This document shows, piece after piece, positions 17,201 to 24,696 of a stretch of 64,000 bases of DNA. The number at the start of each line of letters is the position of its first letter. Positions within the stretch are counted from its first letter, which is position 1. The DNA comes from Archangium lipolyticum (lineage in GTDB: Bacteria; Myxococcota; Myxococcia; Myxococcales; Myxococcaceae). Made by a program: the position numbers and the translations under genes. The stretch is taken from NCBI RefSeq assembly GCF_024623785.1, contig NZ_JANKBZ010000001.1, positions 1 to 64,000 on the forward strand. Direction: 5' to 3'. The notes below the pieces were generated by a model. The model did not search any database. It was not told the DNA's origin and saw only the letters and a program-made list of their open reading frames with translations.

Positions 17201-17711
17201 GCCGGGCCACGAACTCGAGCGCCTTGAGGCTGTCCTTGTAGTTGGAGCGCAGGGCGTTGTGCTGGTACGGCTCCAAGCGGGCCCAGGCGCGGGTGAAGAA
17301 GATCTTCGCCTGCTCCTCGAGGCTGGTGTCCGGCTCGACCGGGAACCACTCGTCCTGGCGCGCGGGGTGGTAGGCGATGGTCATGAGCTCGCCGCGCGTG
17401 CGGAAGCGGGGCTCGAGGATGAGGGGGAAGACGCCGGACAGCCGCCGCGTCTCGGCCGCGGTGCGGACGCGCTTGAAGTCGAGCTCGAGCTGAACGCGCT
17501 CCAGGCGGATGCCGCGCGGGAACTGGAACCAGGCCAGGTCCCGGACCGGGAGCTCGCCGATGATGCCGCGCAGGTCCTCCACGAGCTTCTGCTGGAGCTT
17601 GACGGTGCTCCTGCCCTCGCGGCCGCGGGTATGGGGTCCGAGCCCGAGCGTGCTCCAGCGGAAGAGGCCGGAGGCATCCCGGATCTGGTAGACGGCGAGG
17701 GTGAAGTTCAT
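14253..17711 (-). CDS. Clp/Hsp100-like double AAA+ ATPase with release-factor-like tail (paralogue 2)
   Basis: The 1152-residue protein shares the layout of its neighbours. A beta-rich N-domain spans about 1-165. D1 has Walker A GPPGVGKR (252-259, Arg instead of Thr/Ser) and RILFVEDLH (321-329, ED instead of DE). D2 has GPTGTGKT (534-541), LVLLDEIEKAHP and FPPELFNRID. The canonical GYVGY loop between D2 Walker A and B is replaced by VFQPEGR. A C-terminal part of about 380 residues follows: a helical section, then strands whose pattern resembles the PCRF domain of RF1/RF2. The segment VALKLVGPGIRPFLEGEAGLH parallels the release-factor pattern around its conserved E-x-GVHR (quoted here in part: FLEGEAGLH). 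No GGQ motif is present, so it cannot be a working release factor. It is coupled to both neighbours by 4-bp overlaps. Confidence 0.85.
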   Translation of the reverse strand: MNFTLAVYQIRDASGLFRWSTLGLGPHTRGREGRSTVKLQQKLVEDLRGIIGELPVRDLAWFQFPRGIRLERVQLELDFKRVRTAAETRRLSGVFPLILEPRFRTRGELMTIAYHPARQDEWFPVEPDTSLEEQAKIFFTRAWARLEPYQHNALRSNYKDSLKALEFVARPRSLLDELGKMKGPWDDLELKDPAGKKKKPRDGNKVLPNLGTNLTLQAVEGSLETGMPRSPYREQLQMLLGGERRTPVLLVGPPGVGKRTLLKRFVADQLEADGFQTHRNLDKVTEVWSIAGKRIIAGMSYVGDWEQRCQKLLEEARGGRRILFVEDLHAFGRIGRSRDSDTHLALFFQGALSRGEITLVGTVTPEQLQRLESDAPSFAALFTQLHVRPTSADETLRMLLHEARELEARHSISWSPALFPILLEQASTLFAGAALPGKAIDLLRELATDDGHDTHDFEPIIAEDLFAYLARKTGLPEFLLHPTKKLDPEEVQEALSRKVMGQPEAIQEACDLIARIHSGLTDPRRPYGVYLFTGPTGTGKTELTRALASYLYGDASRLVRLDMAEFQTPDAVARLTGDVFQPEGRLTRLIREQPFSLVLLDEIEKAHPSLLNLLLQTFDEGRLTDASGETADFTHTVIVMTSNLGARRKPAVGIGEPDARALALDADRAVREFFPPELFNRIDRIVHFSPLSREAGEKVVEKELARLLSRHGLTSRNIFVSADEAVKRRIVEEAFDPHLGARPLKRYLEEKVGQVLSEAIIGGSRGLMHLFQLYTREDGFSVQADALVPREPALEGFALEPLLTLPVAKLREKMIEARDEVQRMRLSTELGALSEQVRFHLERLQAGDREHAGSLYTLDSMRMYLEEFAAQLESFARAPEDEARELIEVERFGVMERTMTDDGVVDRIRIFDRRALAPAKAVSREQMLDALAEVYFLQRVLRGLSSPAQHVVTLELLPLGQWRQGATAGSLLTRWLCEAYAGSRGEIEGFAAHLPGGGRVSGGLRQLRELLHASSAEPVHVALKLVGPGIRPFLEGEAGLHVWQSSGRLPEIVKVRVHEEHAPEPARLLELHEAKLRAFHKARQEDVSPLPEDPESAAPVVRAYRFDPPSWQGEVSVMELDDYLLTYSGSHRVRHLPDALPTLWRLRMSQNP

Positions 17712-20700
17712 GACTTCTTCCCCCGGAGCACATCGAGCGCGAAGGAGAGGCTACTGCCGGGGTCGAAGCTCCTGCGCCTCTCGAGGTGGCGGATGTGTTC
17801 GAAGAGGATCAACTCGAGCTCTTGGAAGTAGTCACGGTCGCCGAGGAGGAGATAGCGCTCGACATTGCACAACCAGAGCCGGCCATCGGGGTGGAGCTCC
17901 CGGATGGAGGGCGTCAGCCGGAGCACCTTGAGCGAGGGCTGGGCGGGTGGCGCGATGGCCGGCAGCTCGAGCTCCTTCTGGTGCAGGAGGGTGAAGGTCG
18001 CCACGGGCTGGATCGTGAGCATGACGGGTTCGTCCTTCTCCGTGGGGGGGTAGCGATGCAACCCCTCTTCGAGCGCCAGGAAGGCCCCGGCGTTCGTCCC
18101 GTTGACCGAGAGCAGCACCTCATGGAAGGTGCGTGAGGGGTCGACGAGTGCCCGCCGCAGGTCCTCGGCGTTGAGCACGTCACCCCACTTGCGCGTGCGC
18201 TCACTGCCCTTGCTGGTCTCCGACAGGCGGCCGCCGACCGACCACCCGCGCCGGGGCGCGTCCGCGAGCAGCGGCAGCAGCCACCGCTCGAGAGCCCGCG
18301 TCTCACCGGCCTCCTGGAGGATCATCGTGAGGGCGTCACGCCGGGGTTGCAGGGAGAGCAACAGGGCGGGCATCAACCGGCGGAGGGCCTGGCCCTGCGC
18401 GTGGGCGTCCTCGACGAAGGGCGTGGCGTCCTGCTGCTCGAAGAGGGCCATGAGCGCCAGCTCCTCGGCGGCCACGAGTGCCGAGCGCAGCTTCTGGGCC
18501 TGGGTCCAGATTTCCTCCAGCCGGCTGTGATCGCTCTGCAGCTTGCCCACCGGGACGGCCTCGGGGCCACGCGGGTTGCGGTCTCCCTGGGAGAGCTGGG
18601 CCACGAGGAAGGCGATCTGCTCCTTCAGTTGCTCCACCGCGTCCGACCGGAGGAGCGCGTCGAGGATCCGCCGTTCGGCCTGGAGCTCGCGCACCTGGTT
18701 GAACTGGTTCTGGGCGGACCTGGGGCTCCCCCGGGTCAGCTCCACCTCGATGCCCTCCGGGCGCTGGGCGATCACCAGTTGCCCGCCCTGGGCTTCCGGC
18801 CCCACCGAGGAGAGCGCGCGGGCGATGGGGACGACGAGCCGCTGGTCCAGGTGCCGGCGCATGGCGCGAGCGCCATAGGCTTCCTGGTAGCCGGACGCGG
18901 CGAGCGAGGTGGTGATCTCCGGCGGCACGTGGAGCGAGATGCCCCGCTGCAACAGTCCGCGCCGCATCCGCAGCTTGTCCACGCCGAGCCGCGCCACCTC
19001 GGCCGCCTGCTCGGGGGTGAGCGGGTGGAAGGGAATGAGCTGATCGATGCGGTTGACGAACTCGGGCCGGAAGTGACGGTGCACCTCTCGCAGGTAGTAC
19101 GAGGTGTCGTCCACCTCGCTGGCGCCGATGCCCAGCGGGTTGCGGCGGTGCGCCACCCCGAGGTTGCTCGTCATGATGATGAGGGCGTTGTGGAACCAGG
19201 CGGTCTGCCCGCGCGCATCGGTGAGCCGCCCTTCCCCGCACACCTGCAGGAGCAGATCGAACACGGCCGGGTGGGCCTTCTCGATCTCATCGAGCAGGAG
19301 GACGCAGAAGGGCTGCTGCCGGACGCGCCGCGTGAGCAGCCCCTCTCCCTGGGCGTTGCCGCGGATGAGGCGCTCGGCGGCCCAGGCGTCCATGAACTCG
19401 CTCATGTCGAAGCGGAACATCCGCTCGGGCGAACCGAAGAGGAACGTGGCGAGCAGCCGCGCGAGCTCCGTCTTGCCCACGCCGGTGGGGCCCACGAAGA
19501 GGAAGGTGGCCAGCGGCTTGCCCTGGGGCTGGAGTCCCGCCTTCACCATGCACAGCGTCTCCACGACGCGCCGCACGGCGAGCTCCTGGCCGATGAGCTG
19601 GCGGCGGAAGCGTGCCTCGACGTCGGCGGCGAGCAGCGCCCGGTCCTCGCGCAGCAGGAACTCGGGGACCCCCGTCTTCAGGCTGAAGAGCGCGTACACC
19701 CGCTCGCGGGTGAGCATGGGGGACTGGCCGTTGCCCGTGCGCTCCTGCTGGAGACCCGCCCGCATCTCCTCGTACAGCCGCAGGGCCTTGCCCGGTAGCG
19801 CGCGGCCCGGCAGGTAGCGCTCGGCCAGCTCCACGAGCGGCGCCACCGCGTCATCGGCCAGCGTGGGCCGGGAGGACTCCGCCTTGCGCTGCCAGGCCGC
19901 CCGGGTGCTCAGGGCCTCGCGGGTGTGCCGCGCATCCAGCGGCTCCAGACGCACGCGCCCGAGCACGGCGAAGAGTCCCGGGTGCCGGCTCTCCAGCAGA
20001 TCCAACGCGTCGGGGGTGAGCTCGCCGAGCAGGCGCACCCTGCCCTCCTCCAGGAAGGGCTTCATCGCGCCGGGGATGTCGATGGACTCGGTGGAGTGCT
20101 GCGCGAGCAGCTCGCCGAGGTTCTCGAAGTACAGGACGGCATCGAGCGCCTGCGCCGCGCGCATCACGCGCAGCACGCGCTCCTGCCACTGGCCGAAGCC
20201 GGACATGCCGGCGATCAACCGCGAGCCGCTCGTCGCGTACACCCGGCGCTGGCGGCCGACCTTCCGCTCCGCGCGCAACCACGCGAGGAGCAGCTCCGTC
20301 TTGCCCGAGAGCTCCGGGCCGACGAGCAGCACGCCCTGCCGCTTCTCGCCGCCGAGCAGGCCCGACAGCAGCGTGAGCTCGGTGTCCCGGCCGATGAGTG
20401 GAGGTCCATGCCGGGCCTCGTCGCGCTCATGCAGCGGCGTGGAGACGGAGAGGAGCACCTCGTGCGCCTGGTCTCGCGCGAGCTTCTCCTGCTGCTGCTT
20501 CTTCGCCTGCCGGCTCTTCTCGCTCGCGTCCTGGCGCCGGAGCTGGAGGTGGACGGTCTCGAGCGTCACCGACTTCGGCGGCAGCAGCCGCAGGTACTCA
20601 TGGGCGGTCGGCTCCCGGGCGGCGAGCAGCCGCTCCAGGTCCGCGCGGACCGTCTCCCGGACGTCCTGGCTCCTGCCCACGTGAACCGTGTGGTCGAGCG

Positions 20701-21052
20701 CGGGGACGAAGACCCAGATCTCCTCCGGCAGGGGCACGACGACCGTGGCCAGCTCGACGGTGGTGGGCTTGACGAGGGGCCTGGGCAGATCGGCGCGAGG
20801 CGCGAGGATCTCCAGCATCTCCAGCCGTACCTGCGCGGGGAGGGAGAAGCGCGCGAGCACCTCGGGCTCGGCGTGGGACAGGTACTCCTCGAGGAACAGG
20901 CGCTGCTCGGCGAGACAGGCCTCTCGGGTGGGCGCGTGGCTCGTCAGGGCCGGCGCGGCCACGGGGAACACCTGATGGTCACCGTTCCACAGTTGCTGAC
21001 AGAGAAGCGGAGTGGAGAACTCGATGATCCCAGCGGCATCGGAAGGAGCCAT
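17708..21052 (-). CDS. Clp/Hsp100-like double AAA+ ATPase with release-factor-like tail (paralogue 3)
   Basis: This is the first gene of the operon, 1114 residues long. The N-domain (about 1-200) ends in a Lys/Gln-rich linker. D1 has Walker A GPELSGKT (245-252) but the Walker B site reads LYFEN (307-311), so the catalytic acidic pair is lost. The pore-loop-like segment is IAGMSGFGQWQER. D2 has GPTGVGKT (521-528), VLLLDEIEKAHP, MTSNLG, FRPEFVNRID and YGARAMRR. Its GYVGY loop is replaced by GNAQGEG. The last 350 residues again end in a PCRF-like pattern (VLLSVNGTNAGAF, then LALEEGLHRYPP). The ATG at 21052 has GGGAG immediately before it, unusually close. Promoter and regulator are not evident in the 62 bp separating it from the P450 gene. 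Confidence 0.85.
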   Translation of the reverse strand: MAPSDAAGIIEFSTPLLCQQLWNGDHQVFPVAAPALTSHAPTREACLAEQRLFLEEYLSHAEPEVLARFSLPAQVRLEMLEILAPRADLPRPLVKPTTVELATVVVPLPEEIWVFVPALDHTVHVGRSQDVRETVRADLERLLAAREPTAHEYLRLLPPKSVTLETVHLQLRRQDASEKSRQAKKQQQEKLARDQAHEVLLSVSTPLHERDEARHGPPLIGRDTELTLLSGLLGGEKRQGVLLVGPELSGKTELLLAWLRAERKVGRQRRVYATSGSRLIAGMSGFGQWQERVLRVMRAAQALDAVLYFENLGELLAQHSTESIDIPGAMKPFLEEGRVRLLGELTPDALDLLESRHPGLFAVLGRVRLEPLDARHTREALSTRAAWQRKAESSRPTLADDAVAPLVELAERYLPGRALPGKALRLYEEMRAGLQQERTGNGQSPMLTRERVYALFSLKTGVPEFLLREDRALLAADVEARFRRQLIGQELAVRRVVETLCMVKAGLQPQGKPLATFLFVGPTGVGKTELARLLATFLFGSPERMFRFDMSEFMDAWAAERLIRGNAQGEGLLTRRVRQQPFCVLLLDEIEKAHPAVFDLLLQVCGEGRLTDARGQTAWFHNALIIMTSNLGVAHRRNPLGIGASEVDDTSYYLREVHRHFRPEFVNRIDQLIPFHPLTPEQAAEVARLGVDKLRMRRGLLQRGISLHVPPEITTSLAASGYQEAYGARAMRRHLDQRLVVPIARALSSVGPEAQGGQLVIAQRPEGIEVELTRGSPRSAQNQFNQVRELQAERRILDALLRSDAVEQLKEQIAFLVAQLSQGDRNPRGPEAVPVGKLQSDHSRLEEIWTQAQKLRSALVAAEELALMALFEQQDATPFVEDAHAQGQALRRLMPALLLSLQPRRDALTMILQEAGETRALERWLLPLLADAPRRGWSVGGRLSETSKGSERTRKWGDVLNAEDLRRALVDPSRTFHEVLLSVNGTNAGAFLALEEGLHRYPPTEKDEPVMLTIQPVATFTLLHQKELELPAIAPPAQPSLKVLRLTPSIRELHPDGRLWLCNVERYLLLGDRDYFQELELILFEHIRHLERRRSFDPGSSLSFALDVLRGKKS

Positions 21053-21114
21053 TCTCCCGGCATCCTACGCCGCGGGTCTTGCTCCGATCACCTCGGCTGC
21101 CACTCCGTTCCGTC

Positions 21115-22332
21115 TCACCACCGGACGTGCATCGAATTGAAGCCCCGGAAGAACAGGGTATCGAGCTTGAGGCGCGGTGGGCTGTCCTCGTCCAGGCGCA
21201 GGCCGGGCATGCGATCCAGCATCACCTCGAGGGCGATCTCCAACTCACGGCGGGCCAGACCGGCGCCCAGGCAGTGGTGCGCCCCGAAGCCGAAGCCCAG
21301 GTGCTTCTGATGGATGTGATCCCGGGTGATATCGAAACGATCCGGGTCGGGGAAGACCTTGGGATCCCGGTTGGCCGAGGCCGACCCCAGGAACACGACG
21401 CTGTCCTTGGGGATGGTCTTGCCATGCAGCTGGATGTCCTGCTTGGCGATACGGACGCTGAAGGGCAGCGCCGGGGAGTAGCGCAGCATCTCCTCCACGG
21501 CCGACTTGATCAGGCTGCGATCCTCCCGCAGCTTCTGCAGCTGGTCCGGGTGGGAGAGCAGGTTGTGGAGGCCGGTGGTGAGCTGATCGGTGACGGTCAC
21601 ATGGCCGGCCGTGAGGATGAGGTTGGCGTTGGACAGCAGCTCGTCCATGCTCATGCCACCTCCCTCCTGGAAGTGGATCATCTGGCTGAGCACGTCCTGG
21701 CCGGGATGGTGGCGGCGCTCCTCGACGATCTTGAACAGGTACGCCTTGAACTCCTGCATGGCGCGGTTGGCCTGCTTGGTCACCTCCACCATGTCCACGC
21801 CCACCGTCGGGCTGGAGAACTGCGCGATGGGCTTCGCCCAGCTCTGGAAGAGCCCCCGGTCCTCCGGGGGAACACCCATCAGGTCGGCGATGACGAGCGG
21901 AGGCAACTGGTAGGAGATATGGGACACCACATCCATCCGGCCCTCGGCATGCACCCGGTCCACCAGCATGGTCATGATGCGGCGGATGCTGGGGCGCCAC
22001 GCATCGAGCGCCTGGGGTGAGAACCCCTGGCTCGCATGGCGGCGCACGCGCAGGTGATCGATCCCATCCTTCATGGCCATCTGCTTGGACAGCACCCCGA
22101 GTACATCCTCGGCAATGGCCGGATCCGAGCCCTGGAGCTGGAAGGAGTAGAAATTGAGCCGGTTCGTGCTCAGCCGTGGATCTCGAAAGCACGCGACGAC
22201 GTCGTCGTAGCGCGTGATGATCCACGCGTGCACCACCTCCGACCAGTGCACCGGATGGTTGTCCCGCAGTTCCTTGTAGAGCGGATACGGGTCGCGGATG
22301 TTCTCGGGGCTGACGGGATTGAGGTCAGTCAT
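21115..22332 (-). CDS. Cytochrome P450 with an atypical I-helix
   Basis: This 405-residue soluble bacterial P450 has the haem-binding loop FGFGAHHCLGAGLARRE (Cys354) and the ExxR pair in EEMLR (Glu281, Arg284). The I-helix oxygen-activation motif reads AGHVT (242-246). The usual acidic residue before the Thr (AGxE/DT) is Val245, so proton delivery may differ and the reaction may be unusual. An aspartate-rich PDPDRF segment and NRDP are standard. I chose ATG 22332 because an AAGGAG lies 14 nt upstream and it gives the normal family length; the longer frame to 22668 adds non-conserved sequence. It may serve the terpenoid cluster that begins 2.3 kb away, but it could also be independent. Confidence 0.9.
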   Translation of the reverse strand: MTDLNPVSPENIRDPYPLYKELRDNHPVHWSEVVHAWIITRYDDVVACFRDPRLSTNRLNFYSFQLQGSDPAIAEDVLGVLSKQMAMKDGIDHLRVRRHASQGFSPQALDAWRPSIRRIMTMLVDRVHAEGRMDVVSHISYQLPPLVIADLMGVPPEDRGLFQSWAKPIAQFSSPTVGVDMVEVTKQANRAMQEFKAYLFKIVEERRHHPGQDVLSQMIHFQEGGGMSMDELLSNANLILTAGHVTVTDQLTTGLHNLLSHPDQLQKLREDRSLIKSAVEEMLRYSPALPFSVRIAKQDIQLHGKTIPKDSVVFLGSASANRDPKVFPDPDRFDITRDHIHQKHLGFGFGAHHCLGAGLARRELEIALEVMLDRMPGLRLDEDSPPRLKLDTLFFRGFNSMHVRW

Positions 22333-22798
22333 CTGGGCTGCGCTCTCCTTGTGTCCCTCGTCGACGGGTTTATCAGGAGACGACCAACCCCGCCCCCAGA
22401 AAAGCGTTCGGAGCCTCGCCCATCGCGATTCCACCCGTCTGCCCGGAGCTGATTCGCAGGAACCGTGCCAGGGGCGGAAGGGGCCGGGCCCGGCGCATGG
22501 CGGGTAGAAAAGTTCGGGTCGGCACTTCCTCGCGAGCGGTGAAGGAGCCCGGCCAGCCCTCTGGAGGCCTTGCGCCGCGGCCCCATTTCGGGGTGGGAGA
22601 CGACCCGGGGGTCCCACCTCACCCTCGGGCCACCAGGGCTGGAGCGAGGCGGGAGAGCGAACGGGCACCTGCCTCCCCGCCTGCTACAGGGGGGGTGATT
22701 CCGGGCGCGCCCCCCATGGAGGGCTTGGGAAATCATCTCTTATGATATACCCCCAGGCAGGTACAGGCACCTCGCCAGAAGGCCCTTCCTGGACGCAC
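22333..22798. promoter_or_regulatory. Divergent 466-bp intergenic region between the P450 and chemoreceptor genes
   Basis: No gene is supportable here; open frames on both strands give Pro/Arg-rich products without ribosome-binding sites. A short G6/C6 inverted repeat occurs near 22690-22715 (GGGGGG then CCCCCC). The stretch at 22735-22750 is locally AT-rich (TCTTATGATATA) and could contain the -10 region of the chemoreceptor promoter. Confidence 0.35.
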
Positions 22799-24613
22799 AT
22801 GAGCACAACCAGTCAGGACGTCACCAAGCTAGCCCGCAAGATGTTCTTGCTGCATCAAGTCTTCATTTTCGGCGGGGCGCCATCGCTGCTCTATCTGCTG
22901 TCGCTGATGACGGGTCTCACGGCCGAGCAATCCGCGTACATCAACAAGCTCAACATGCCCGTCACGATCTTCAGCGGGCTGATCATCCCGTACCTCGTGA
23001 TGAAGTGGGCCGTGCGGCGCGCGCTCGAGGCTCCTTCGGGCCTGCCTGAAGGAACGCGGCTGCTGCGGCTGTTGCAGATCCCCTCGATCATCAGCAACAC
23101 GATGCTGGCCCTGACGATCCCGTCGACCTGCGTCCAGCCCCTGCTCACCATCGCCATGTACGGCAAGAGCATCTGGGTGCTGCCCTGGGCCCTCATCACG
23201 GTGTCGCTGCACATGATGCTGCTGATGATCCTCGAGCTGCTCCTCTTCGAGCGCCTCCTGTTCCCCCTCGCCCTGGAAGAGTACAAGCGCAGCCCGAGCA
23301 ATCTCCCCCGGGGCCGCGGCATCCTCTGGCCCCGCCAGGCGTGGCTGCTGCCCTATGCCTTCGCCGTCTTCGTCTTGTGCACGCTGGCCACGGCGCTCAC
23401 CATCGTCGGGCGGCTCGGCTACGACGCCCTGGCCCTGACGGTCAGCCAGTTCAAGGGCGGCGACCTCCAGCTCATCGTCGAGCAGACGATGCTGACGCTG
23501 CTGAAGAACTCCGCCACGCCCATGTCGCTGATCGGCGGCTACCTGCTGGCGGTCGCCGCGGCGACGGCCTGGGGCATGGCGCGCCGTCAGACGCAGGGCG
23601 CCAAGGGCGTGCAGGTGGCACTGGAGGGTCTGGCCCAGGGCCGTCCCGTCCTGCCGGAGTGGGTCTCCACCGACGAGATCGGCGATCTCTCGGCGGCCAC
23701 GGCCCGCGTGTTCGAGCAGCTGCGCGCCTTCTCGCTGTCGCTGCGTGACTCCGCCATCGCGCTGCAGCGCTCGGCCGCGCAGCTGGGGCAGTCCACCTCC
23801 AAGCAGACGGAGGCGATCTCCGTCCAGGCCACCGCCATCCAGGAGACCCAGGTCACCGCCGAGGAGTTCCGGCAGACCTCCCAGGTGGCCGCCCAGACGG
23901 CCGGCAACATCATGTCGCAGGCGGAGCGGGCCCGGGAGATCAGCGCCTCGGGCGAGGCCGCCATCCAGGAGGGTCTGGCGGGCATCGAGGAGGTGGGTGC
24001 CCAGGTGCGGCAGATGGCCACGAGCATCAAGTCCCTGGACGAGCGCGCCCGGCAGATCGCCCGCATCACGGCGATCGTGAAGGACCTGGCCGACCAGTCG
24101 AACATGCTGGCGCTCAACGCCGCCATCGAGGCGGTGCGCTCCGGCGAGAGTGGTCAGGGCTTCGGCGTGGTGGCCAAGGAGATCCGCTCGCTGGCCGACC
24201 AGTCCATCCGCGCCACCAACAACATCCGCTCCATTCTCCAGGACATCAGCAGCGCCAGCGCCACCGCCGCCGCGCTGTCGGAGAAGGGCACGCAGCGCGT
24301 CGAGGCCAGCCTCAAGCAGATCCGCACCTTCAGCCAGCAGGTGCAGCAGCTGACGGCGATCACCCGCGACAACGGCAACTCGGTGCGGCAGATCTCCGCG
24401 GCCGTCACCCAGCAGGACGCCGGCATCGCGCAGATCACCCAGGCCGTGACCGAGCTGACGCGCATCATGGATCAGACCATGTCCCAGCTGCGCGCCTCCG
24501 AGCAGGCGCTGAGCGTGGTGCGCGAGGTGGCGGACCAGGTGAACGGCGCCGTGGGTCAGTACGGCTGGTCCAGCGTGGTGCAGGAGGAGATGCAGCAGCG
24601 CACGACGGCCTGA
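22799..24613 (+). CDS. Methyl-accepting chemotaxis protein without a periplasmic sensor
   Basis: The product is about 604 residues. The N-terminal 280 residues contain about six hydrophobic helices with short loops and no sizeable periplasmic domain. A HAMP-like segment and the long helical signalling domain follow. The signalling tip LADQSNMLALNAAIEA then GQGFGVVAKEIRSLADQS is the classic kinase-contact hairpin. Ligand sensing would be within the membrane or cytosol, as proposed for similar multi-pass receptors. No che genes lie nearby, so this is an orphan receptor, common in myxobacteria, where chemosensory pathways also control development and motility. The start at ATG 22799 is preferred over 22742, but the ribosome-binding site is weak for both. 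Confidence 0.88.
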   Translation: MSTTSQDVTKLARKMFLLHQVFIFGGAPSLLYLLSLMTGLTAEQSAYINKLNMPVTIFSGLIIPYLVMKWAVRRALEAPSGLPEGTRLLRLLQIPSIISNTMLALTIPSTCVQPLLTIAMYGKSIWVLPWALITVSLHMMLLMILELLLFERLLFPLALEEYKRSPSNLPRGRGILWPRQAWLLPYAFAVFVLCTLATALTIVGRLGYDALALTVSQFKGGDLQLIVEQTMLTLLKNSATPMSLIGGYLLAVAAATAWGMARRQTQGAKGVQVALEGLAQGRPVLPEWVSTDEIGDLSAATARVFEQLRAFSLSLRDSAIALQRSAAQLGQSTSKQTEAISVQATAIQETQVTAEEFRQTSQVAAQTAGNIMSQAERAREISASGEAAIQEGLAGIEEVGAQVRQMATSIKSLDERARQIARITAIVKDLADQSNMLALNAAIEAVRSGESGQGFGVVAKEIRSLADQSIRATNNIRSILQDISSASATAAALSEKGTQRVEASLKQIRTFSQQVQQLTAITRDNGNSVRQISAAVTQQDAGIAQITQAVTELTRIMDQTMSQLRASEQALSVVREVADQVNGAVGQYGWSSVVQEEMQQRTTA

Positions 24614-24635
24614 AGTGAAGGGCCGCGGGCCTGAC

Positions 24636-24661
24636 GGGCCACCTCATCCTGGAGGTGGCCC
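24636..24661. terminator. Hairpin between convergent chemoreceptor and terpene synthase genes
   Basis: GGGCCACCTC (24636-24645) pairs perfectly with GAGGTGGCCC (24652-24661) across a 6-nt loop. It lies 22 nt after the chemoreceptor stop and 35 nt from the terpene synthase stop on the other strand. There is no T-run, so it may work as a bidirectional, imperfect terminator. Confidence 0.6.
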
Positions 24662-24696
24662 CGGCGGGCCCCGCCCTCCCCCGCCTGCTAACGCTT

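Noticed and set aside
11956..21052. Housekeeping ClpA/ClpB/ClpC
   Set aside because: Three adjacent divergent paralogues with foreign N-domains, missing D2 pore loop and altered D1 Walker B; no ClpP or adaptor genes nearby.
22497..22745. 82-codon frame upstream of the chemoreceptor
   Set aside because: Pro/Arg/Gly-rich random composition and no conserved feature; more likely promoter region.
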